From contig NZ_CP121685.1 of the NCBI RefSeq assembly GCF_029760915.1, positions 1,648,001 through 1,712,000 of the forward strand: a DNA stretch of 64,000 bases, in the 5' to 3' direction. Numbering within the stretch: position 1 is the first letter of the stretch; each line of letters begins with the position of its first letter. This document shows positions 1 through 9,237 of the stretch, piece after piece. The stretch comes from Olleya sp. YS. Its GTDB lineage: Bacteria > Bacteroidota > Bacteroidia > Flavobacteriales > Flavobacteriaceae. Below the pieces are notes generated by a model that worked only from the letters and a program-made list of their open reading frames with translations, had not been told where the DNA came from and did no database searches. A program made the position numbers and the translations under genes.

Positions 1-317
1 CAACCTTCCCAATGTGTGTTATGGAAGTAAAGCCTATTGGAGTGTTTCATATGGCTGACGAGAAAGGTCCAGACGAAAAATTAATTTGCGTACCTGTGAC
101 AGACCCTATTTGGAATACGTATAACGATATTCAAGACTTAAATCCGCACAGAATTAAAGAGATTACTCACTTTTTTCAAGTCTATAAAGATTTAGAAAAA
201 AAGAAAGTTGATGTTGGAGGATGGGGAAATGCAGAAGAAGCTTATGATATTTTAAATAAATGTATTGACCGTTATGAAAATAGCAAACATAAACAAGCTG
301 GAGACTTCAAAATTTAG
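1..317 (+). CDS. ppa: Inorganic pyrophosphatase, C-terminal part (5' end outside window)
   Basis: Soluble family I inorganic diphosphatase hydrolyses pyrophosphate to two phosphates in the cytoplasm and so pulls biosynthetic reactions forward. The reading frame is already open at the left edge, so the gene begins outside the window and about 104 C-terminal residues are visible. The stretch 'PIGVFHMADEKGPDEKLICVP' region and the following 'HFFQVYKDLEKKKVDVGGW' segment match the family's C-terminal core, including the acidic D-x-x-x-D-E-K region and the YKDLE motif. A terminator follows, then the membrane pyrophosphatase gene. Family assignment is secure; length and start cannot be judged. Confidence 0.93.
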   Translation, partial: TFPMCVMEVKPIGVFHMADEKGPDEKLICVPVTDPIWNTYNDIQDLNPHRIKEITHFFQVYKDLEKKKVDVGGWGNAEEAYDILNKCIDRYENSKHKQAGDFKI

Positions 318-336
318 TAATTCGTAATAAAACAAT

Positions 337-373
337 TAAAAAACCCTTATATATAAATTATAAGGGTTTTTTA
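337..373 (+). terminator. Rho-independent terminator after ppa
   Basis: A 10-bp perfect stem (AAACCCTTAT at 341-350 paired with ATAAGGGTTT at 360-369) with a 9-nt loop is followed by a T tract. It separates ppa from the hppA promoter. Confidence 0.85.
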
Positions 374-389
374 TTAAGGTCTATTTTGT

Positions 390-397
390 TACTTTTG
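390..397 (+). promoter_or_regulatory. Bacteroidota-type -7 element for hppA
   Basis: TACTTTTG matches the Bacteroidota housekeeping -7 consensus TAnnTTTG and sits 33 bp before the hppA start codon, just after the ppa terminator. No clear TTG is seen at the -33 position. Confidence 0.55.
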
Positions 398-429
398 CAG
401 ACGTTAAAAAACTAATCAAAAACACTTAT

Positions 430-2850
430 ATGGAATCAATGATGATTTATATGCCAATTGCTATGGCAGTTTTAGGCTTAATTTACATGGTTATTAAACA
501 ATCTTGGGTAATGAAGCAAGATGCAGGAGATGGAAAGATGAAAGAAATTTCAGATCACATCTACGAGGGTGCATTAGCTTTTTTGAATGCCGAATATAGA
601 TTGCTATCAATTTTTGTGGTGATTGTAAGTTTATTACTTGCTGTGGTTGCTTACTTTGTGCCTACAACAAGTTACTTAATTGTTATTGCTTTTATATGTG
701 GTGCAATTTTTTCTGCTTTTGCAGGAAATATTGGAATGAAAATAGCAACAAAAACAAATGTAAGAACAACACAAGCTGCTCGTACTAGCTTACCTAAAGC
801 GCTTAAGATATCTTTTGGTGGAGGTACAGTAATGGGGCTTGGTGTTGCTGGTTTAGCTGTGTTAGGTTTAACCGCTTTCTTTATTATATTTTACAAATTT
901 GTATTTATGCCAGATGGATGGACTAACACAGATGATATGACCTTAGTTTTAGAGACACTTGCAGGTTTCTCTTTAGGAGCAGAGTCTATTGCATTATTTG
1001 CACGTGTTGGTGGAGGAATCTACACTAAAGCTGCAGATGTTGGAGCCGATTTAGTAGGTAAAGTAGAAGCTGGAATACCAGAAGACGATCCACGTAATCC
1101 AGCAACAATAGCAGATAACGTAGGAGATAATGTTGGTGATGTAGCAGGTATGGGAGCCGATTTATTTGGATCTTACGTGGCAACAGTATTAGCTGCAATG
1201 GTTCTTGGTAACTACGTTATTAAAGATATGGGTGGAAATATTGCTGATGCTTTTGGTGGTATTGGACCAATTTTATTACCTATGGCTATTGCTGGTGCAG
1301 GAATTATAATTTCTGTTATTGGTACCATGTTAGTTAAAATTAAAAATAATGATGCTAAAGAAGCTCAAGTAATGGGAGCTTTAAATATTGGTAACTGGAC
1401 ATCTATCGCTTTAGTTGCTGCTGCCTGTTTTGGATTAGTAACATGGATGTTACCAGAAACTATGCAAATGAAGTTTTTCGGTGAAGGAACAGTTGAAATT
1501 TCTTCAATGCGAGTATTCTATGCCACTTTAGTTGGATTATTTGTAGGTGCTGTTATTTCTTCAGTTACTGAGTATTATACAGGTTTAGGTAAAAAGCCAA
1601 TTTTAAATATTGTACAACAATCAAGTACAGGTGCAGGAACCAATATTATTGCAGGTTTAGCAACAGGAATGATATCTACGTTCCCTTCAGTATTATTATT
1701 TGCTGGAGCCATTTGGGGATCTTATGCTTTAGCAGGATTTTATGGTGTGGCATTAGCAGCTTCAGCAATGATGGCAACTACAGCTATGCAATTAGCAATT
1801 GATGCATTTGGACCTATCTCTGATAATGCAGGTGGAATTGCAGAAATGAGTGAGCAAGAACCAATTGTAAGAGAGCGTACAGATATATTAGACTCTGTTG
1901 GTAATACAACTGCAGCAACTGGTAAAGGATTCGCAATCGCGTCTGCTGCATTAACATCATTAGCGCTTTTTGCTGCTTATGTAACCTTTACAGGAATTGA
2001 TGGAATTAACATCTTTAAAGCACCAGTATTAGCAATGCTATTTGTTGGTGGTATGGTACCAGTAGTATTTTCTGCTTTAGCAATGAATGCTGTTGGTAAA
2101 GCTGCTATGGAAATGGTAGAAGAAGTACGTCGACAGTTTAGAGACATTCCAGGAATAATGGAAGGTACTGGAAAACCAGAATACGATAAGTGTGTTGCAA
2201 TTTCTACACAAGCGTCTTTAAAAGAAATGATGTTGCCAGGTTTATTAACAATAGGTTTTCCATTAGCTATTGCATTTGTACCAATGTTATTTGGTATGAG
2301 TCATGTTGCTATAGCAGAAATGTTAGGTGGTTATATGGCTGGTGTTACAGTTTCTGGTGTATTATGGGCAATCTTCCAGAATAATGCTGGTGGTGCTTGG
2401 GATAACGCTAAGAAATCTTTTGAAGCTGGTGTAGAAATTAATGGCGAGATGACCTATAAAGGTTCTGATGCTCACAAGGCAGCTGTAACTGGTGATACTG
2501 TTGGTGATCCTTTTAAAGATACATCTGGTCCTTCAATGAACATCTTAATTAAGCTAACTTGTTTGATAGGTTTAGTAATTGCGCCTATTTTAGGTGGTCA
2601 TGCTGAAACTGGTGTAGCAAATACAGAAGAAGTTTCTATTGAAAAAGAAATAATAGTAAAAAATGACGTGTCAGAAGCAACTGTAACATATACTATGGTT
2701 GTTAACGGAGAAGAAGTGACTAAAGAAGAGACTTTTAAAGGAACAGAAGCTGAAGTAGAAGCTAAGTTAAAAGCTTTTGAGGCAGAAAACAAAGCTGCTA
2801 ATGATGTTGACGTAAAAGTGATTAAGAAAGTTGATATCAACAAAGGATAA
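430..2850 (+). CDS. hppA: Membrane-bound ion-translocating pyrophosphatase (K+-dependent type)
   Basis: A polytopic membrane enzyme that couples PPi hydrolysis to H+ or Na+ pumping out of the cytoplasm. The catalytic motifs are all present: DDPRNPAT around residues 219-226, DNVGDNVGD around 229-237, and [14 protein letters not shown] near residues 685-705. The [10 protein letters not shown] segment carries Ala495 and Gly498, the residues that mark K+-dependent enzymes (K+-independent ones have Lys at the first position). The semi-conserved Glu that helps set ion specificity is absent at both usual places (Gly247 and Ala251). After the last membrane helix (about residue 722) there is an unusual hydrophilic, acidic tail of roughly 80 residues, making the protein 806 aa. 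Flanked by terminators, so probably monocistronic. Confidence 0.95.
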   Translation: MESMMIYMPIAMAVLGLIYMVIKQSWVMKQDAGDGKMKEISDHIYEGALAFLNAEYRLLSIFVVIVSLLLAVVAYFVPTTSYLIVIAFICGAIFSAFAGNIGMKIATKTNVRTTQAARTSLPKALKISFGGGTVMGLGVAGLAVLGLTAFFIIFYKFVFMPDGWTNTDDMTLVLETLAGFSLGAESIALFARVGGGIYTKAADVGADLVGKVEAGIPEDDPRNPATIADNVGDNVGDVAGMGADLFGSYVATVLAAMVLGNYVIKDMGGNIADAFGGIGPILLPMAIAGAGIIISVIGTMLVKIKNNDAKEAQVMGALNIGNWTSIALVAAACFGLVTWMLPETMQMKFFGEGTVEISSMRVFYATLVGLFVGAVISSVTEYYTGLGKKPILNIVQQSSTGAGTNIIAGLATGMISTFPSVLLFAGAIWGSYALAGFYGVALAASAMMATTAMQLAIDAFGPISDNAGGIAEMSEQEPIVRERTDILDSVGNTTAATGKGFAIASAALTSLALFAAYVTFTGIDGINIFKAPVLAMLFVGGMVPVVFSALAMNAVGKAAMEMVEEVRRQFRDIPGIMEGTGKPEYDKCVAISTQASLKEMMLPGLLTIGFPLAIAFVPMLFGMSHVAIAEMLGGYMAGVTVSGVLWAIFQNNAGGAWDNAKKSFEAGVEINGEMTYKGSDAHKAAVTGDTVGDPFKDTSGPSMNILIKLTCLIGLVIAPILGGHAETGVANTEEVSIEKEIIVKNDVSEATVTYTMVVNGEEVTKEETFKGTEAEVEAKLKAFEAENKAANDVDVKVIKKVDINKG

Positions 2851-2873
2851 TTCTTTTATTTAAATTATATTTT

Positions 2874-2907
2874 AAAAACCTGCTAATTTGATTAGCAGGT
2901 TTTTTTA
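2874..2907 (+). terminator. Rho-independent terminator after hppA
   Basis: A perfect 14-bp stem (2874-2887 with 2891-2904), TTG loop, ends in a T run. It stops hppA transcription just before the next gene. Confidence 0.9.
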
Positions 2908-2918
2908 TATTTGAAAGC

Positions 2919-3923
2919 ATGAGTTGGTTTAAGAAAGATCCTTTACAAATAATTTCGTTTTTAAGTTATGGTACGTCAAGTCATTTTTACCATCGTGGTC
3001 GTGCGTTGGAAGACGAAACCATAGACCTAGATCAAAAAAGTTTACTTAACCTTATTTTAAATACATGGAAGCGGTTTGAAACCGACGAAATTAAGCATAC
3101 TAAACTCAAGATAACCTTACCTAATAATCGTGTGTTTTACACGAAAACCGATAAAGATGGCTATTATAAAGTAGACGAAACCGTTAGTGATTTAGATAGC
3201 TTAATAAATGATGAAGGTTGGTTAAATTTTGAAGTCTCTTACGATGAGGCAACTTTAAAAAGAACCATACAAAATCAAAATAGGTTTCCAGCCGAATTAC
3301 TAATACCTAAACAAGATTGTGACTTTGGTGTCATGAGTGATATTGACGATACTATTTTACATACAGGAGTAGTTTCTGTTTTAAAATGGCGTGTCTTATA
3401 TAATACCGTTTTTAAGCATGCACAAAATAGAATTCCACTAGAAGGTGCAGCAGAATTTTATCATTTACTGCACAAAGGACCTACAGGTAATAAAGCCAAT
3501 CCTATTTTTTATGTTAGTCATAGCCCATGGAATTTATATCGTTATTTGGAGTTTTTTCTAAGAACTAATAACTTTCCTAAAGGACCTATTTTATTGCGTA
3601 GTTTTAGAAATATGTTTAAAAAGAAAACTGCAGACACTAAACCTCAAAAGCAATTAGAAATTGAAAATATCTTAAAAACCTATCCACATTTACCCTTTGT
3701 TTTAATTGGAGATAGTGGTGAACATGATCCTGATATCTATCTAGAAATTGTAAACACCTTTCCAAACCGAATTAAAGCAGTTTATTTAAGAAGTGTCGAT
3801 GACAAAAAGAAAATAAATCGTGTTAATGGCTTACTAAAAGCTTATAAACACACACCAGTTTTATTAGTTAATACTAGTAAAGATGCCATTATTCATGCTA
3901 AGGAAAATGGTTTAATTAAATAA
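2919..3923 (+). CDS. App1-family phosphatase domain protein (DUF2183)
   Basis: Contains the catalytic domain found in yeast App1 phosphatidate phosphatase, a HAD-like fold. The signature DxDDT lies at residues 141-145 (D-I-D-D-T), followed by HTGVV, and a second conserved acidic motif GDSGEHDPD at 264-272. There is no signal peptide or membrane segment, so a cytoplasmic phosphatase is likely. The first 120 residues are a less conserved N-terminal domain. The physiological substrate in bacteria is not established; lipid phosphatase activity is inferred only from the family name. It begins 12 bp after the hppA terminator and converges on the deoxynucleoside kinase gene. Confidence 0.85.
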   Translation: MSWFKKDPLQIISFLSYGTSSHFYHRGRALEDETIDLDQKSLLNLILNTWKRFETDEIKHTKLKITLPNNRVFYTKTDKDGYYKVDETVSDLDSLINDEGWLNFEVSYDEATLKRTIQNQNRFPAELLIPKQDCDFGVMSDIDDTILHTGVVSVLKWRVLYNTVFKHAQNRIPLEGAAEFYHLLHKGPTGNKANPIFYVSHSPWNLYRYLEFFLRTNNFPKGPILLRSFRNMFKKKTADTKPQKQLEIENILKTYPHLPFVLIGDSGEHDPDIYLEIVNTFPNRIKAVYLRSVDDKKKINRVNGLLKAYKHTPVLLVNTSKDAIIHAKENGLIK

Positions 3924-3957
3924 TATAACCTAGACGTAAAGTCACTCTAAAATTTAA

Positions 3958-4572
3958 TTAAAACAATCCGTTTATTTCAGCATCAATCTTATTAATTATC
4001 GTTCCTAAGTCTTCAGGATTGGATACAAAATCCATATTATCTACGTCAATAATTAATAAATTTCCTTTATCGTAACCATGTATCCAAGCTTCATAACGCT
4101 CGTTAAGTCTACTTAGATAGTCAATGCTTATAGAGTTTTCATAATCACGACCACGTTTGTGGATTTGCGACACCAAGTTTGGGATAGAACTGCGTAGGTA
4201 AATCAATAAATCTGGTCCAGCAACAAATCCTTCCATTAAATCAAATAGTGATTTATAATTCTCAAAATCACGATTAGTCATTAATCCCATTGCGTGTAAG
4301 TTAGGTGCAAAAATATGTGCATCCTCATAAATGGTTCTATCTTGGATAATATCTTTTCCGCTTTCGCGAATTTGAGCCACTTGTCTAAAACGACTATTTA
4401 AAAAATAAACTTGAAGATTAAAACTCCAACGCTCCATTTGGTTGTAAAAATCGTCCAAGTAAGGGTTGTCCACAACATCTTCTAATTGTGCTTCCCATTT
4501 AAAGTGTTTAGCTAGTAATTTAGTAAGCGTTGTTTTTCCTGCGCCTATGTTTCCTGCTATGGCAACGTGCAT
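3958..4572 (-). CDS. Deoxynucleoside kinase
   Basis: Phosphorylates deoxynucleosides for nucleotide salvage, using ATP. The P-loop GNIGAGKTT is at residues 7-15, a DRTIYED motif (the DRS/ERS element binding the 5' hydroxyl region) lies near residue 80, and a basic lid segment (RGRDYENSISIDYL) follows. The length of 204 aa is normal for the bacterial dAK/dGK-type branch. Which deoxynucleoside is preferred cannot be read from the sequence. It begins only 2 bp after the stop codon of the exported-protein gene upstream, so the two are almost certainly co-transcribed. Confidence 0.9.
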   Translation of the reverse strand: MHVAIAGNIGAGKTTLTKLLAKHFKWEAQLEDVVDNPYLDDFYNQMERWSFNLQVYFLNSRFRQVAQIRESGKDIIQDRTIYEDAHIFAPNLHAMGLMTNRDFENYKSLFDLMEGFVAGPDLLIYLRSSIPNLVSQIHKRGRDYENSISIDYLSRLNERYEAWIHGYDKGNLLIIDVDNMDFVSNPEDLGTIINKIDAEINGLF

Positions 4573-4574
4573 AG

Positions 4575-5354
4575 TTAGTCTGTTTTAAGTTGGTATTGAT
4601 AAAGCATTTTACGATTGTAAATATAAAGGATTTGATTGGTTACAAAAAACTGACTTATTAACATATTTGGTAAATTGATAGGCAAAAATTGTTTGGTTTT
4701 ATAATTGTAAAAAATTAAACTATTATCCTTTTGAATCACTAAATTTTCATTGACTGATTTGATGCTTGTGTAATTTTCGTTTTTTAACTTATACACGACA
4801 CTACCAAAATAATTATAGCAATACAAGTAGTTTTCTGTCAATAACCAACAATAATTATAATTACTTGTTAAGTCTAAAACTTTAGATGTTACCGGAATAG
4901 TCTTATAGCGTGTGGTTCGGGTTTTGTAATCATACAACTCTAGATATTGAAAGTCTTGATTAAATAACCAAAGTGTATTGTCAAAACCTGTGGAAATATG
5001 CGATATGTTTTTATATGGTTGCGAGGTGTTAAAGTCAAGTTTTGTTATTTCGGCTAAGCGATTATCCAAAATAATAACAGTGTTTAAATTAGCGTAAAAC
5101 ACATTGATTTTTAGTGGGTTATAGGTGTTTACAGATGTTATTTGTCCTAATTGTATATTACTGTAGCTTAGGGTTTCATTGTCTTTAATTTTTAATAATG
5201 CATTATTTTTTATGTAGTAGGTGTTTTCAAAATTATTTTTTGCAATAAAAATATCAACATCTAAGCTGTCTTGTTGTTTCAAAACTGGCGTTATTTCAAC
5301 TTGGGCAACAAGTGAAAACGATAAAAAATATAAGGCGAAAATCAAGTATTTCAT
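4575..5354 (-). CDS. Exported protein of unknown function, repeat (beta-propeller-like) character
   Basis: I do not recognise a named family. The start is set at the methionine opening a clear signal peptide (MKYLIFALYFLSFSLVAQ); an upstream in-frame ATG would add 14 residues that spoil it. The mature part has repeated short strands rich in Tyr, Asn and Leu ('LWLFNQDFQYLELYDYKT', 'CWLLTENYLYCYNYFGSVVYKL', 'IYNRKMLYQYQLKTD'), the look of a beta-propeller. No lipobox cysteine or T9SS tail is present. It directly precedes the deoxynucleoside kinase in one transcript, which is an odd pairing for an envelope protein. Confidence 0.7.
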   Translation of the reverse strand: MKYLIFALYFLSFSLVAQVEITPVLKQQDSLDVDIFIAKNNFENTYYIKNNALLKIKDNETLSYSNIQLGQITSVNTYNPLKINVFYANLNTVIILDNRLAEITKLDFNTSQPYKNISHISTGFDNTLWLFNQDFQYLELYDYKTRTTRYKTIPVTSKVLDLTSNYNYCWLLTENYLYCYNYFGSVVYKLKNENYTSIKSVNENLVIQKDNSLIFYNYKTKQFLPINLPNMLISQFFVTNQILYIYNRKMLYQYQLKTD

Positions 5355-5513
5355 GGTGTAACAATGTACAAAAACTAAACCAAATGTGTAACACATTAAG
5401 GTTTGAGTATACTAATCTTTTAATTAGTAAACATTTAACAACTAAAAACTAAACTATTAGGTAATTTAGTAGTCTAAATTTAATACTTAAGAAATAATTA
5501 AAATTCAATAATA

Positions 5514-6419
5514 ATGAAATTAAAATCTGTTTTAAAAAATCTAGCTATTGTATTAGTTGTCATAACCGCATCTAACACATTAGCGCAAGATGGTTTTCAA
5601 GGTCAAGCTATCTACATGTCCAAAACAACCATAGATATGGATAATTTTGGTGGTCGTGAGATGAGTCCAGAGCGTAAAAAAATGATCATGGAACGTATGA
5701 AGAGTATGCTTGAAAAAACATACATTTTAGATTTTAATAAAACAGAATCTATATACAAAGAAGACGAAGCGCTTGAAGCACCAGGTGGACCAGGTGGTTT
5801 TAGAATGGGTGGTATGTCTGCTGGACCTGTGTATAAAAATGTAAAAGAAAACAGATTAGTACAAGATCAAGAATTCTTTGGAAAGCAATTTTTAATTAAA
5901 GACAGCTTGCCAACATTAGAATGGAAAATGTCAGGTGAGTCCAAGCAAATAGGAAAATACACGTGCTTTAAAGCTACTGCAATCAAAAAAGTAGATGCTG
6001 CAGATTGGACAAATATGAGAAGACGAGATAGAAATAAAGAAAAAAAGGAAGGGGAAGAAACAGAAACGACAGAGGTTGAAAAGGATAGTACAAAAACAGA
6101 TGCACCCAAAGATCCTTTTGAAGAGATAGAGATTCCAAAGGAAATTGAAGTAACTGCTTGGTACACCATGGATATTCCTGTTAATAATGGTCCAGGAGAA
6201 TATTGGGGACTTCCAGGTTTAATTTTAGAAGTTAACTCTGGTAGAACAACCATTTTATGTAGCAAAATTGTAATGAATCCTTCTGATAAAAATGACATTG
6301 ATGAGCCTACTAAAGGTAAAGAGGTTTCTATGGAAGAATACCAAGAAACCGTTAAAAAGAAAATGGAAGAAATGCGTGAGATGTTTAGATCTCGAAGAGG
6401 AGGCGGACGTCGTAATTAG
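5514..6419 (+). CDS. GLPGLI family exported protein
   Basis: A Bacteroidota-specific exported protein named for its signature motif, seen here as WGLPGLI at residues 231-237. The N-terminal signal peptide ends near the LAQD sequence. A charged insertion rich in Glu, Thr and Lys lies around residues 175-205, and the C-terminus is basic (RSRRGGGRRN). The family's biochemical function is unknown; its genes recurrently sit beside TonB-dependent receptor-like barrels, as here with a 35-bp gap to the next gene. I infer a periplasmic or outer-membrane partner of that barrel. Confidence 0.88.
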   Translation: MKLKSVLKNLAIVLVVITASNTLAQDGFQGQAIYMSKTTIDMDNFGGREMSPERKKMIMERMKSMLEKTYILDFNKTESIYKEDEALEAPGGPGGFRMGGMSAGPVYKNVKENRLVQDQEFFGKQFLIKDSLPTLEWKMSGESKQIGKYTCFKATAIKKVDAADWTNMRRRDRNKEKKEGEETETTEVEKDSTKTDAPKDPFEEIEIPKEIEVTAWYTMDIPVNNGPGEYWGLPGLILEVNSGRTTILCSKIVMNPSDKNDIDEPTKGKEVSMEEYQETVKKKMEEMREMFRSRRGGGRRN

Positions 6420-6454
6420 CAAAACCCAATACAAAACTACCAACCATAAAATTC

Positions 6455-9178
6455 ATGAAACATTTATTTTTATTACTGCTTTTGTTAGTAGTGGGCACTT
6501 CATTTAGTCAAGTAAAATTTGAAGGCGTTGTAAAAGATAGTACAGGAGTGGGCTTAGAGCTAGCTAATATTGTAGCTATTAACCAAGCAACCAAAACATT
6601 AGAAGCCTATGCTATTACTAATGATAAAGGTCGCTACAAATTAGATTTAGAGGTTAATTCTACTTACACAATTCAGGTAAGTTATATAGGGATGAAACAA
6701 ATCTCTGAAACAGTAGAAACTAAAGAAGCTAGCATTAATAAAGACTATGTTATGTCTTATGATAATAGTCTAGACGAAGTAGAAATAACTTACGAAATGC
6801 CTGTTACCATTAGTGGAGATACAATTACTTATAATGCAGACTCCTTTAAAAACGGAACAGAACGAAAACTTGGTGATGTACTAGAAAAACTACCTGGAGT
6901 TGAGGTAAATGATGAAGGTGAAGTAGAAGTTGAAGGTAAAAGAGTAGGAAAAGTTATGGTTGATGGTAAAGAGTTTTTTGATGGAGACACAAAATTAGCA
7001 ACCAAAAATATACCTGCAAATGCTATTGATAAAGTGCAGGTTTTAAAAAACTATTCTGAAGTTGGGCAGCTTAGTGGTGTAACCAATAATCAGGATAATA
7101 TAGCTATTAATATCAAGTTAAAAGAAGGAAAGAAAAACTTTTGGTTTGGTACTGTTACTGCTGGTGCAGGAAGTTCTAGTAATGGAGAATTATATTTAGC
7201 ACAACCCAAATTATTTTATTATAGCCCTAAAAAAAGTATCAATTTTATTGGTGATTTAAATAATATTGGAGAGTTGGCTTTGTCTCGTCGAGATATTTTT
7301 AATTTTTCTGGTGGTTTCCAAATGCCTAGCCAACAAAGTGGTACTAATATAAGCTTAGGTAGCAACGATTTAGGATTTAGACAACTTCAAAATAATCAAG
7401 CAAAGGATATTAATACTAAGTTTGGAGCCGCAAATTTTAGCTACTCACCAAAAACCACATTAGATGTAAGTGGTTTTGCCATATTTGCAAGTAGCAGAAT
7501 AGAGTTGCAAGAAAATAGTTCTGTATTTTATACAGATCAAACTTTAGGTATTCCTGACGAAAACACACAAAGCAATACCAAGCAAAAAAGTGATTTAGGA
7601 TTATTTAAATTTAGCACAAAATATAAGCCAAATCCTAATAATCAAATGGATTATGACATCCTTGGGCGCGTCTCTAAAGATGAGCAGTTAAATGGTACAT
7701 TCTCAAACGTTATTGGGCCTATCAATCAATTTGAAGATGCCAATCCTTACAAGATAAATCAAAGCCTAAATTATTATTATACTTTAGATGAGGATAATAT
7801 TTTTGCGTTATCTGTTCAGCATTTACTACAAGATGAAGATCCTTTTTATAATGCTATTTTAGAAAACGATCCTACTGCATCTACAGATCCGTTTGATGAC
7901 ACAGCTCAAGGGTTAGGATTAGATGGTACACAAGTTAATTACAATGTTAACCAAGAAAAACGTGTAAAAACAAATCAATTAGATGCTAAGCTTGATTATT
8001 GGAATATTTTAAATAAAAAGAGCGATATTAATTTTACGTTAGGTACTATTTATAGTAATCAGCAATTTGACTCTAATATATTTCAGGTGCTAGATGATGG
8101 GTCAGAACTGGATACTAATACCGTAATACCTGGTGTATCTGATGTTAATGATATAAAGTATACGTTTAGCGATTTGTATTTAGGTTTGCATTACCGTTTT
8201 AAAACCGGTAAATTTACTATTAGCCCAGGATTATCAGGTCATGCGTACAGTGTAGTAAATAACCAATTTGGTACAAAAACTACAGATAACTTTTTTAGAG
8301 TATTACCAGATCTAAATGTACGTGTGCAATTAAAGGGAACAGAGAATTTAAACTTATCTTACAGAATGCAAACCCAATTTACAGATGTAAACCAGTTTGC
8401 TAGAGGACTAGTTTTAAATAATTATAACTCTACGTTTATTGGAAATCCAATTTTGGAAAATTCGTTATCGCATAACGTTAATCTAAGTTATTTTAGTTTC
8501 AATATGTTTAATTATACCAATGTTTTTGCTTTTATCAATTACTCAAAAAATATAGATAATATTAGAAATCGTTCAGTATTTCAACCAGGTTCTGTTATTA
8601 GAAGTAGCACACCTTTTAATTCGGGTCTTGAGGATGAAAGTTTAAATGCTAGTGGACGTTTTCAAAGACGTTTTGGTAAGTTACAAGCAAGTGTGAGAGG
8701 AAGTTTTGGATATTCAAAATTTAATCAGTTTATTAATAATCAAATTTCTGTAAACGAAAACTATAATCAAAGTTACACGACAGAATTACGTTCAAACTTT
8801 AGAGAAGCGCCAAATTTTGAATTACGTTACACCTACGGAGTTAATAATAGCGATCAAGGAAGTAGAAGAACAAAAATATATACTAACGCTCCAGCAGTAG
8901 AGTTTGATGCATTAATATTTAAAGCCTTTACCTTTAAAACAGATTATACGTATAGCAGACAAACCATTGATGGAAATAGTAATAGTTTTGGATTGTGGAA
9001 TGCCAATTTAGCTTACAGAAAAAGTAACGACAGCAAATGGGAGTATGAGTTAAAAGCTACCAACTTATTAGATACATCTTCTAGATTACAAAATAGTAAT
9101 GGTGCTTTTTCAGTAAGTACTAGTGAGTATTTTATTCAGCCTAGATTTGTAACATTCAGGTTTATATATAATTTATAG
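6455..9178 (+). CDS. TonB-receptor-like outer membrane beta-barrel protein with carboxypeptidase-like regulatory domain
   Basis: The signal peptide (about residues 1-18) is followed by a carboxypeptidase D regulatory-like beta-sandwich (about 20-110), a plug-like region including LEKLPGVEVNDEGEVEVEG, and a long C-terminal barrel typical of the 'outer membrane beta-barrel family' group in Flavobacteriaceae. The last residue region ends in aromatic FRFIYNL, usual for barrel proteins. It probably moves or binds a substrate at the outer membrane, but the substrate is unknown. It forms an operon with the preceding GLPGLI gene and ends at a terminator. A paralogue of the same architecture lies at 51172-53952. 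Confidence 0.88.
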   Translation: MKHLFLLLLLLVVGTSFSQVKFEGVVKDSTGVGLELANIVAINQATKTLEAYAITNDKGRYKLDLEVNSTYTIQVSYIGMKQISETVETKEASINKDYVMSYDNSLDEVEITYEMPVTISGDTITYNADSFKNGTERKLGDVLEKLPGVEVNDEGEVEVEGKRVGKVMVDGKEFFDGDTKLATKNIPANAIDKVQVLKNYSEVGQLSGVTNNQDNIAINIKLKEGKKNFWFGTVTAGAGSSSNGELYLAQPKLFYYSPKKSINFIGDLNNIGELALSRRDIFNFSGGFQMPSQQSGTNISLGSNDLGFRQLQNNQAKDINTKFGAANFSYSPKTTLDVSGFAIFASSRIELQENSSVFYTDQTLGIPDENTQSNTKQKSDLGLFKFSTKYKPNPNNQMDYDILGRVSKDEQLNGTFSNVIGPINQFEDANPYKINQSLNYYYTLDEDNIFALSVQHLLQDEDPFYNAILENDPTASTDPFDDTAQGLGLDGTQVNYNVNQEKRVKTNQLDAKLDYWNILNKKSDINFTLGTIYSNQQFDSNIFQVLDDGSELDTNTVIPGVSDVNDIKYTFSDLYLGLHYRFKTGKFTISPGLSGHAYSVVNNQFGTKTTDNFFRVLPDLNVRVQLKGTENLNLSYRMQTQFTDVNQFARGLVLNNYNSTFIGNPILENSLSHNVNLSYFSFNMFNYTNVFAFINYSKNIDNIRNRSVFQPGSVIRSSTPFNSGLEDESLNASGRFQRRFGKLQASVRGSFGYSKFNQFINNQISVNENYNQSYTTELRSNFREAPNFELRYTYGVNNSDQGSRRTKIYTNAPAVEFDALIFKAFTFKTDYTYSRQTIDGNSNSFGLWNANLAYRKSNDSKWEYELKATNLLDTSSRLQNSNGAFSVSTSEYFIQPRFVTFRFIYNL

Positions 9179-9200
9179 AACCTTCAACATCATAGAATTT

Positions 9201-9237
9201 AAATCCCTTTTAATTTAAGTTAGAAGGGGTTTTTTAT
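9201..9237 (+). terminator. Terminator after the GLPGLI/barrel operon
   Basis: An 11-12-bp stem with two G-U pairs (about 9203-9214 with 9221-9232) and a run of T. It lies between the convergent barrel gene and rodA. Confidence 0.75.

Noticed and set aside
5355-5513. Clear promoters in the divergent gap before the GLPGLI gene
   Set aside because: Only weak TAATCTTTT-like matches are present; not strong enough to annotate.
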